A stretch of DNA of 64,000 nt from JBKBIP01 sp046297495 (lineage in GTDB: Bacteria > Planctomycetota > Planctomycetia > Gemmatales > Gemmataceae). The notes under the pieces were generated by a model. It saw only the letters and a program-made list of their open reading frames with translations. It ran no database searches and was not told where the DNA came from. Location of the stretch: positions 7,907 to 71,906 of the forward strand of contig JBKBIP010000030.1 in NCBI GenBank assembly GCA_046297495.1, given 5' to 3'. Below are positions 36,444 through 43,229 of the stretch, piece after piece. Position 1 is the stretch's first letter. Every line of letters starts with the position of its first letter. The position numbers and the translations under genes were made by a program.

Positions 36444-37673
36444 GTGAAACCTGTCGCTGAACAACTTGCTCTGATCCGTCGGGGCGTCGAGCAGATCGTT
36501 CCCGAAGAGGACTTGTCCCGCAAATTGGAACGCAGCGTCCAGACCGGCAAGCCCTTGCGCGTCAAGTATGGCATTGACCCGACCGGCATCGACGTGCATC
36601 TAGGACACACGGTTCCCCTGCGAAAATTGCGCCTGTTTCAAGAGTTGGGGCATCAGGCGGTGCTGATCATCGGCAATTACACGGCTCTGGTCGGTGATCC
36701 CAGCGGCCGGGACCAAACCCGCGCCCGCCTGACCCCCGCACAAGTCGAAGCCAATGCCCACGATTATCTGAAACAAGTCAGCAAAGTCATTGACATCGAG
36801 AAGACGGAAGTGACCTACAATGGCGATTGGTTTAGCAAGATGTCGTTTCTCGATGTCATGGCGTTGACTAGCAAGATCACCGTGCAGCGCATGTTGGAGC
36901 GCGACGACTTCAGCAAACGCTTCAAGGCCGATCCTTCCGTTCCCATCTACCTGCACGAATGCTTATACCCCCTCATGCAAGGACATGACAGTGTCGTCAT
37001 CCACGCCGACATCGAACTGGGGGGGAGCGAGCAGCTATTTAACCTCATGGTGGGCCGGCGCTTGCAAGAAGATGCTGGCCAGGAACCGCAAATCTGCTTG
37101 ACGCTGCCGATTCTGCGCGGCACCGACGGCGCGCGCCGCATGGGCAAGAGCCTGGGGAACTACATCGGCGTCGGCGAGGCGCCGTATGACCAATTCGCCA
37201 AAACGATGAGCATTCCCGATGACCTGATGAAGGAATGGTTTGAGCTGCTCACCGACCGTCCGCCGGACGATATTGCCCGCCTGGTCGATCCCCAGCACAC
37301 GCATCCGCGCCAGGCCAAGGAACTATTGGGTAAGGACATTGTCGCCTTCTATCACGGACCAGCAGGGGCGGATGCGGCGGCGGCGGAGTGGCAGAAGCGC
37401 ATCTCCGACAAACAAGACCCCGACGACATCCCGGAGAAAAATATCCCCACCGCCCAGCTGACCGACGGCAAGATGGAATTGGCGCAGCTGCTCGTGCAGT
37501 TGGGCTTTTCCAAGAGCAAAAACGAGGCCCGGCGCGTCATCGAAGGCGGCGGCGTCAACATCGGCCCCGACCACGTGAAGATCACCGACATCAAGGCCCA
37601 CGTCCCCATCACCGACGGTTTGATTATCCGCTACGGTAAGAAGAAAGACATCGTGCGCTTACGGGTGTCATAG
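36444..37673 (+). CDS. tyrS: Tyrosyl-tRNA synthetase
   Basis: This class I synthetase charges tRNA-Tyr. The chosen start is a GTG at 36444 (KPVAEQLAL...) after GAGG; the longer frame overlaps yraN. Signatures are YGIDPTGIDVHLGHTVPLRK with HLGH at 52-55, SEQLFNLMVGR near 195, and RMGKSLGN near 232, the KMSKS equivalent. This matches the TyrRS subgroup with VLIIGNYTALVGDPSGRD. A C-terminal S4 domain (about 345-409) contains GFSKSKNEARRVIEGGGVNI. Length 409 is normal. It follows yraN by 22 nt and ends the run. Confidence 0.95.
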   Translation: MKPVAEQLALIRRGVEQIVPEEDLSRKLERSVQTGKPLRVKYGIDPTGIDVHLGHTVPLRKLRLFQELGHQAVLIIGNYTALVGDPSGRDQTRARLTPAQVEANAHDYLKQVSKVIDIEKTEVTYNGDWFSKMSFLDVMALTSKITVQRMLERDDFSKRFKADPSVPIYLHECLYPLMQGHDSVVIHADIELGGSEQLFNLMVGRRLQEDAGQEPQICLTLPILRGTDGARRMGKSLGNYIGVGEAPYDQFAKTMSIPDDLMKEWFELLTDRPPDDIARLVDPQHTHPRQAKELLGKDIVAFYHGPAGADAAAAEWQKRISDKQDPDDIPEKNIPTAQLTDGKMELAQLLVQLGFSKSKNEARRVIEGGGVNIGPDHVKITDIKAHVPITDGLIIRYGKKKDIVRLRVS

Positions 37674-37962
37674 AGGAAGATTGAAGATTTCATCGGCCGT
37701 GATTCATCGGTTCGCACACGCGCTCATTCCCTGCGCGACAGGCCAGCCAGCCGCTGCCATCAGGAAAGGCTTTTTCGGTGGCTGCCTGATTTTAGTATCT
37801 GCTTATATACCAATAGGTTACGCTTTATCTCGTCCAATGGGGCTTGATTGTGCGAAAAAGGAAGTGTAGGATTAAGCCTTCTCTCCCTGGGGGGAGACAA
37901 ACCCGCGCGATGATTCCGACACTCCTTGTTAGAACTTCCAAGAAGCACGAGGGCGCTGACCC
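37674..37962. other. Intergenic region after tyrS
   Basis: About 290 bases. A half-copy of the main repeat (GATTCATCGGTTCGC) lies near 37701-37716 with only weak complement (ACACGCGC) after it. No gene is evident. Confidence 0.4.
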
Positions 37963-38364
37963 ATGGAAAAAGCCAGCGTATATATCGAAAGCGAACAAGA
38001 AGCGCTTCGCTATAAATGGATTGAAAGCGAGAAAGCGGGTTGTGATCTCGGGGAGGCGGCGCTGCGGCGCTGGGTGCAACAACACTGGTGGGGTTACTTG
38101 CGGGCGCGTTGGCTGGAGCATTTACAAGGCAAACGGTTTTGGGTGGAATTGGATCGGGGGGACTTCGGCCTGCTGCAACGAGAGTTTCACGACAGCACTA
38201 TCTTGCTAGATCGCATTCTGGATCGTCTCAAAGCGGGGCAAGAAAATCTCGACATCATCTGTTGGGCCCATGACTGGCATATCCCTGTCGCCAATGTCTT
38301 GAAAATCCTCGAAGTGCTCGACGTCAACAGCCGCCGACTCGCCCATCGCTTTGAACGCTCGTAG
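37963..38364 (+). CDS. Conserved-looking hypothetical protein, DNA- or RNA-free motif
   Basis: The 133-residue protein is mostly alpha-helical and Trp-rich (LRRWVQQHWWGYLRARWLEH) and has no signal peptide or membrane span. RFWVELDRGDFGLLQREFHD and ICWAHDWHIPVANVLKILEV are the most striking segments. GAGGGC lies 8 nt ahead of the ATG. I recognise no named family, though similar small Trp-rich proteins occur in planctomycetes. Converges on the SDR gene. Function is unknown. Confidence 0.65.
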   Translation: MEKASVYIESEQEALRYKWIESEKAGCDLGEAALRRWVQQHWWGYLRARWLEHLQGKRFWVELDRGDFGLLQREFHDSTILLDRILDRLKAGQENLDIICWAHDWHIPVANVLKILEVLDVNSRRLAHRFERS

Positions 38365-38403
38365 CCCCGACCACTTGCTGGCCCGCTAACTAAAAACAGC
38401 ACG

Positions 38404-39159
38404 TCATCCTTGCCCAATCGCTTCGGTGCCGATGGGCCAACTATCGTTCGGAACGTAACCGAGCAGACGTTGTGTCATCTCCAAGTCATAGCGGCCCACG
38501 CGGATCGGCTTGCTGGTGGCATAGACGACGGCGAAACGCACGTCGGCGGAGGCTTCCACGGCACAGGCGAAGAACCGGCCCGCGTCCGCCGGACTGAGAT
38601 AGACATCTTGTGCCCAATCCAGGGTGGCGATCTCGCGCACTTGCTCCGGTGTGCGCGGGCACCAACCCAAGCGGGCGACGATCACGCTAACGCCATCGCT
38701 TTCGCACAAGGCCCGCCCGGCCGCTTCGAGAAACATCTTGGTGCAAGCGTACCACGAACGGGGCGTGGGAGCGACCTGAGCGGTGATTGGCCACGGCCCG
38801 GTGGCGCGCTGGTGCCAGACGACTTGCCCACTGCTGGCCAAGATGAGTCGTCGGACTCCTGCTGGCCGCGCTGCTTCCAAGACGTGATAGACTCCCACGA
38901 CGTTATTCGGCAGCAGTTGGGTCAGGAAATCGTCATCATCGGGGGTGGCGGCCAAGTGGATGAGCGTGCCGACCCCTTCGACGGCGGCTTGAACGGCGGC
39001 GGCGTCCATCAGGTCACCTAGCCGCATGTCCGCCAAGCCTGGCGTCGGCACACGGTCGAAGCCGCGCACCGGCCGACCCCGCGCTTGCAGCTCGTGGACG
39101 ACCGCTTGACCAATTCGCCCGCTCGATCCCGTGACCAGCACCAATGATGATTGCAACAT
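38404..39159 (-). CDS. NAD(P)-dependent short-chain/epimerase-type oxidoreductase
   Basis: The 251-residue enzyme has the Rossmann start LVLVTGSSGRIGQAVVHEL (residues 6-24), DLMDAAAVQAAVEGVGTLIH, and the catalytic YACTK (about 138) with an upstream ASSGQVVW that supplies a Ser. This is the extended-SDR type, close in shape to uronate dehydrogenases and NAD-dependent epimerases. The substrate is not clear. It is downstream of the RluA gene on the same strand, separated by a palindrome of the main repeat family. Confidence 0.85.
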   Translation of the reverse strand: MLQSSLVLVTGSSGRIGQAVVHELQARGRPVRGFDRVPTPGLADMRLGDLMDAAAVQAAVEGVGTLIHLAATPDDDDFLTQLLPNNVVGVYHVLEAARPAGVRRLILASSGQVVWHQRATGPWPITAQVAPTPRSWYACTKMFLEAAGRALCESDGVSVIVARLGWCPRTPEQVREIATLDWAQDVYLSPADAGRFFACAVEASADVRFAVVYATSKPIRVGRYDLEMTQRLLGYVPNDSWPIGTEAIGQG

Positions 39160-39207
39160 GGCGAATCACTCCCGTCTTCTAAAATGAGGGTCCTCTTGGT
39201 CTCGATT

Positions 39208-39257
39208 GGATTCATCGTTTCGCGCGTGTTGCCGTCTCTCTGCAAACTGATGAATCC
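39208..39257. repeat. Intergenic palindrome, ATTCATCGTTTCGCG family, inside the rluA 3' end
   Basis: GGATTCATCGTTTCGCG at 39208-39224 pairs imperfectly with TGCAAACTGATGAATCC at 39241-39257. The stop codon of the RluA gene (39212-39214) lies in the left arm, so the repeat supplies the last residues of that protein. Confidence 0.75.
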
Positions 39258-39988
39258 GCGTCGGGCAGTTCCACATCCAACTCGGCCCAAATTTCCGGTA
39301 AGGGAGCGGTCAGCGTGATCGGCTCGTAGCGAATGGGGTGCAAAAAGGTGAGCCGGCGGGCGTGCAAGGCGATGATGCGGTCGCGCGGCAGCTCCACTGG
39401 AGGTCCGAATGGTTGGCAAGCGCCATAGAGCACGTCGCCCCTAATGGGCCAGCCACGCGCGGCGGCTTGCACGCGAAGCTGGTGCATCCGGCCTGTCTCT
39501 GGCTGGAGTTCGAGCAAGCTCGCCGCCGCGCTGCGGCTCAACTGGCGATAGCGCAGCACAGCCCGGCGTGCTCCCGGTGTGTCCGCGCTGACCCGTTCGG
39601 CGCGGGCCTGATCGGCGATCTTCAACAGCCAATCTTCCCAAACCCCTTCGGGGGGCGCGACTTCCCCTTCCACGGCCGCCCAATACGTCTTTTCCACTTG
39701 CCGATTCTGAAATTGCTCGGCCAAGCGCCGCGCCGCCTTGGTGTTGCGCGCGAACAGGACTACCCCGGAAACCGGCCGGTCCAGTCGATGTGGAATCCCC
39801 AAGTACACGTTGCCTTTCTTATGGTAGCGTTCTTTCAGATAAGCCTTCGCCAAGGATTCCAGAGTGGGAATACCCGCGGGTACTCCCTGCGTCAGCAACG
39901 GCGCGGGTTTGACCACGGCCAGACAATGATTGTCTTCATAAAGAATGTGCAACGGCCTGGACAGGGAAATCGGTTGGCTGTCGAACAT
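39212..39988 (-). CDS. RluA family pseudouridine synthase
   Basis: This 258-residue enzyme isomerises uridines in rRNA or tRNA. It begins at 39988 (MFDSQPISLS); the longer frame reads the palindrome at 40008-40059 and is not coding. The catalytic segment is GIPHRLDRPVSGVVLFARN with Asp70. ELQPETGRMHQLRVQ and RDRIIALHARRLTFLHP follow as in RluA-type proteins. There is no S4 domain, unlike the paralogue at 59519. Its last 12 or so residues (SSVCRETATRAKR) come from the repeat at 39208-39257. It lies between SDR and ctp genes, all on the minus strand. Confidence 0.9.
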   Translation of the reverse strand: MFDSQPISLSRPLHILYEDNHCLAVVKPAPLLTQGVPAGIPTLESLAKAYLKERYHKKGNVYLGIPHRLDRPVSGVVLFARNTKAARRLAEQFQNRQVEKTYWAAVEGEVAPPEGVWEDWLLKIADQARAERVSADTPGARRAVLRYRQLSRSAAASLLELQPETGRMHQLRVQAAARGWPIRGDVLYGACQPFGPPVELPRDRIIALHARRLTFLHPIRYEPITLTAPLPEIWAELDVELPDADSSVCRETATRAKR

Positions 39989-40007
39989 GAGGGATGAATA
40001 CGATAAA

Positions 40008-40059
40008 GGATGCATCGTTTCGCGTGGCACACCGTCGAGGCCCGCGAAACGATGCATCC
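40008..40059. repeat. Intergenic palindrome, ATTCATCGTTTCGCG family, GCATC variant
   Basis: GGATGCATCGTTTCGCGTGG at 40008-40027 pairs with CCCGCGAAACGATGCATCC at 40041-40059 over 17 perfect positions. The ATTCATC block is GATGCATC here in both arms, a matched change. It sits between ctp and the RluA gene. Confidence 0.85.
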
Positions 40060-40083
40060 GATGGTTACGGGAAAAGTCTCCCC

Positions 40084-41487
40084 TTACCCGTTGCCGATGT
40101 CGGGCACGCGCGCCACGCGCCGCACCTCGCCACGCAGATGTTCCAGAGCCTTTTGCAACACGCGATCCTCGAATGGTTTTTTCTCCTTGTTGTCACCATC
40201 GGAGTTGGTGGTCTTGGGGGGAGCAGGTGGTTTCGCGCCAGACTTGCCCTGCACGATGTCCCGATCCCGGCGATAGATCATGTATTCCAACCGTTCGTCG
40301 TCCTTCATCTCCACCTCGAAACCGGGGTTCGGTTTGACGCCCCATTCGTCGTCGTCGGTGCTGTCCGGGAAGCGATGAATGTTTTTGCCGTTGGGCCGCC
40401 AGTAGCTCGCCGTGGTCAGCTTCAGGGCGCTGGCACGATTTTCCATCTCGATGATGTTCTGCACGCTTCCTTTGCCGTAAGTGCGCTCACCAATGACCAC
40501 GGCACGCCCATGATCTTGCAAGGCGGCGGCCACGATCTCACTGGCGCTGGCGCTGAATTTGTTCACCAATACCACGATGGGGAATTTGTGGGCTGGCATC
40601 AGAAGGGTGCCTCGGGCATGGGCCTCGAAGGCTTGCTCCTGGCGGTTGCGGCCGCGCGTGCTGACGATCTTCCCTTCCGTGAGAAACAAATCACTGACCA
40701 GAACCGCCGTGTGCAGCAACCCACCCGGATTATTGCGCAGATCGATAATCAAGCCACGCATGCCTTCATGTTCCAGCTGGGTGATGACCTCCTTCATCTC
40801 GTCCGCTGTCTTCTTATTGAAGGCCACCAGCCGGATGTAGGCGATGCCATGTTGTTTGTCGATGATCCAGTCCCATTCGTTGGGTTTGTTGGGTTTGCGC
40901 GCGTCGCCGAGAACGCTGGGGACTTCGATCTCGGCCCGCTTCATCTCTAGATCAACTGGTTCCTTGGCCCCTTCGTGGATCACCGATAACGTGATTTTCG
41001 TGCCGGGTTCGCCTTGTATGAGATTGACCGCCTCGCTCAATTTCATGTTTTCGGTGGATTTGCCGTCGATTTTGACGATGAGGTCCCCCGCCAGGATCCC
41101 TGCCTCATAAGCGGGCGTCCCCACCATCGGGCTGATAACGGTCAGCTGCCCAGTTTGCCGGTCCAGGGTGATTTGAATGCCGACCCCGCCGAATTTGCCT
41201 CGGCTTTGCTTGTCGAACTGCTTGTATTCTTGGGGGTTGATGAAACCGGAATGCGGATCGAGCCGTTCCAGACCGCCATTGATCATGTCCTCGACGAATT
41301 GCCGCTTGGCTTCGGGACTCAATTCCCGGACATAATTATGATCCACTTCATCCAGCACATCGACCAGCAAGCGGACCAATTCATAGTCGCGGTCCTTGTC
41401 CCGGGAAGGGGCACTGTACGACAGCGTCAGCCCCAACAGCGCCACGACGGGAATACCTAACAGCCACGCGAGATTCCATCGAGACAT
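40084..41487 (-). CDS. S41 C-terminal processing protease (CtpA-like)
   Basis: This is a membrane-anchored or exported protease of the Prc/CtpA family, which trims protein C-termini. The start at 41487 (MSRWNLAWLLGIPVVALLGL) follows GGAGG and begins a signal or anchor. Residues about 80-180 carry the PDZ domain (GKFGGVGIQITLD, GILAGDLIVKIDGKS). The catalytic Ser is in FSASASEIVAAALQDHG and the Lys in TYGKGSVQNI, as in this family. GLIIDLRNNPGGLL precedes them. A Lys-rich, acidic tail ends the 467-residue protein. It is the first gene of a minus-strand run with the RluA synthase and the SDR. Confidence 0.93.
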   Translation of the reverse strand: MSRWNLAWLLGIPVVALLGLTLSYSAPSRDKDRDYELVRLLVDVLDEVDHNYVRELSPEAKRQFVEDMINGGLERLDPHSGFINPQEYKQFDKQSRGKFGGVGIQITLDRQTGQLTVISPMVGTPAYEAGILAGDLIVKIDGKSTENMKLSEAVNLIQGEPGTKITLSVIHEGAKEPVDLEMKRAEIEVPSVLGDARKPNKPNEWDWIIDKQHGIAYIRLVAFNKKTADEMKEVITQLEHEGMRGLIIDLRNNPGGLLHTAVLVSDLFLTEGKIVSTRGRNRQEQAFEAHARGTLLMPAHKFPIVVLVNKFSASASEIVAAALQDHGRAVVIGERTYGKGSVQNIIEMENRASALKLTTASYWRPNGKNIHRFPDSTDDDEWGVKPNPGFEVEMKDDERLEYMIYRRDRDIVQGKSGAKPPAPPKTTNSDGDNKEKKPFEDRVLQKALEHLRGEVRRVARVPDIGNG

Positions 41488-41868
41488 GTTCTTATCATAC
41501 CTCCAAGCGGAACGGTTTGTGGCGAGCACAGGGAATTGGAAAACAGGAAAACGAATGCCATTTCCCCATGCCCCCATCGTGCCCCAGGAACACTCAAGAA
41601 CCGTCAACCAGCTGATAATGCACCTTGTCGTATTATATCCATCTCGGCTGAACGGTGCGAGTCAAGAATTAGCACCGGCCGCCAGGGCGCTTACCGCGTA
41701 TTTGGCTTATTTTTCCCATCTTGCTTAAATTTTTCTTGACCCTGCCAATTTGCCTATTTTATCCTAATAGGTGGTTTGAGCCGTTTATATCCTCTATCTT
41801 TGCCCAATCGCCACGGTTCTCAGCGCATCCGGGGCGTGGCATCGGGAACTTCTTAGGAGATTGTGGGA
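41488..41868. other. Divergent intergenic region ahead of the Cys-rich gene
   Basis: A 381-base divergent spacer between ctp and the Cys/Gly-rich gene. It contains a promoter-like pair at 41736-41765 and no gene I can support. Confidence 0.45.
41736..41765 (+). promoter_or_regulatory. Probable sigma70-type promoter of the Cys-rich TIGR03000 gene
   Basis: TTGACC at 41736-41741 (5 of 6) and TATCCT at 41760-41765 (4 of 6) are 18 bases apart in an AT-richer stretch. The predicted leader to the ATG at 41869 is about 95 nt. Pattern-based only. Confidence 0.4.
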
Positions 41869-42744
41869 ATGTACAGCATTGTTCTCGCCACTATGTTGAC
41901 AACCGGCGCGGCTTCGCCGGCTTGGTGCGGCTGCGGTTGCGGCTGCGGCTGTTGGGGCTGTGGTTGTGGTTGCGGCTGTTGGAGCTGCGGCTGCTGCGGT
42001 TGCGGTTGTTGTGGTTGCTGGGGTTGTGGCTGCGGCTGGGGTTGCGGTTGCGGCTGTGGCTGTGGCTGCTACCACAGCTGCTGCGGCTGTGGCTGCTGGA
42101 GCTGTGGCTGCTGCGGTTGCTATAGCTCTGGAGTTGCCTATGTCCCCTATACGGCGCCAACACCGAAATCCACCACCAATACTAATGCACAAACCAATGC
42201 CTCATCCAATCGGGCCACGGTGACGGTGCAGCTGCCTGCAGACGCCAAAATGTACATCGATGATCAGCTGGCGAATTTAAGCACGGGAACGCGTACCTTC
42301 CGTACTCCCGAGTTGGAACGCAATCGGGATTACTATTACGACATCAAGGTCGAAGCGGTGCGCGATGGCCAGACAGTCAGCGACAGCAAGCGCGTCGTGG
42401 TTCGCGCTGGCCAACAAGCACGCGTGCGCTTCGATGATCCGCAAGCCACCACTGTCAGCCGGCCCAGCGGCGAAGCGACGGCAGTCGTATCGCAGGTGAC
42501 GGTGCAGGTGCCAGCCGACGCGAAGCTGCTGGTCAACGGCGTCGCCAGCCCGCAGACCTCGGCGACCCGCGTCTTCAACACGCCTCAGCTGGAAAAGGGT
42601 AAGAAGTACGCTTACACCTTCCAGGCCGAAGTGGAACGGAACGGTCAGAAGCTGACCGCGAATCGCCATGTCGAATTCGTGGCGGGCCAGGCGGTGAACG
42701 TGGACCTGAGCAACTTGGGACAGGCGCAAATCGCCAGCCGGTAA
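41869..42744 (+). CDS. Cys/Gly-rich exported protein with two TIGR03000 domains
   Basis: The 291-residue protein starts at 41869 (MYSIVLATMLTTGAASPAW) after AGGAGA; the GTG at 41863 is less likely. After a signal peptide, residues about 22-88 are nearly all Cys, Gly and Trp in CGCGCGCGCWGCG-like runs, with over 30 cysteines. A Thr/Asn linker leads to two TIGR03000 domains (ATVTVQLPADAKMYIDDQLA and VTVQVPADAKLLVNGVAS), each ending with a beta-strand block. TIGR03000 is a planctomycete beta domain also found in the methyltransferase protein at 57499. The Cys block could bind metals or build cross-linked wall or envelope protein; that is inferred. Terminated by the hairpin at 42775. Confidence 0.9.
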   Translation: MYSIVLATMLTTGAASPAWCGCGCGCGCWGCGCGCGCWSCGCCGCGCCGCWGCGCGWGCGCGCGCGCYHSCCGCGCWSCGCCGCYSSGVAYVPYTAPTPKSTTNTNAQTNASSNRATVTVQLPADAKMYIDDQLANLSTGTRTFRTPELERNRDYYYDIKVEAVRDGQTVSDSKRVVVRAGQQARVRFDDPQATTVSRPSGEATAVVSQVTVQVPADAKLLVNGVASPQTSATRVFNTPQLEKGKKYAYTFQAEVERNGQKLTANRHVEFVAGQAVNVDLSNLGQAQIASR

Positions 42745-43229
42745 GGAATCCGTGACAATATCGTGTCTTTTCTCGAAAAAGACTTATAGTGGCTGGGCCA
42801 CTGTAAGTCTTTTTTCGTTGTGGCTTCGTCGTGGCAGCCAAGTGGGCCTCCGCACGACATCCCTGTACGGACGGAGGCCCCGCCAGCGGAACCTGGCCAT
42901 TACTTGAATTTCCTCGACATGCTGACTTGGTTATCGCATCGGGGGAATGGGTGCCTCCGAAAGGGGTGTCCGGGCGTCTGTTCCATTCACGGAACGTCAC
43001 GCGAGCGGAAACTTGCGCGCGGTGGGAGTGTCTGGCGTGGGGAACTTAGTTCGATGAAGCATGACCGTGATGAGGGTATATTGATTCAGCCTGAGGGGAA
43101 GCATGCCTTTCGTTAAGAAGAGACGTGGACCATGTTATGAATTAGTGAAATTATGATTGTTCTCTGCCTTATTCACTGGTACGGTATACGACTATCATCT
43201 CCCAGGCTCATGGAGTAAAGGACCCCCCG
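42745..43229. other. Intergenic region between the Cys-rich gene and the membrane gene
   Basis: A 485-base spacer. It begins with a strong intrinsic terminator (42775-42815). Beyond that I see no gene; several short frames lack ribosome sites. AAAGGA precedes the gene at 43230 by 9 nt. Confidence 0.5.
42775..42815 (+). terminator. Strong intrinsic terminator after the Cys-rich gene
   Basis: AAAAAGACTTATAGTGG at 42776-42792 pairs with CCACTGTAAGTCTTTTT at 42798-42814 with one wobble position, followed by T residues. It lies 31 nt after the stop at 42744 and is the clearest Rho-independent terminator in the window. Its A-tract on the left could make it bidirectional. Confidence 0.9.

Noticed and set aside
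41891..42163. Tandem short repeats read as a possible CRISPR or microsatellite array
   Set aside because: The repeats are Cys/Gly codons inside a reading frame with a ribosome site and downstream domains; no spacer structure.
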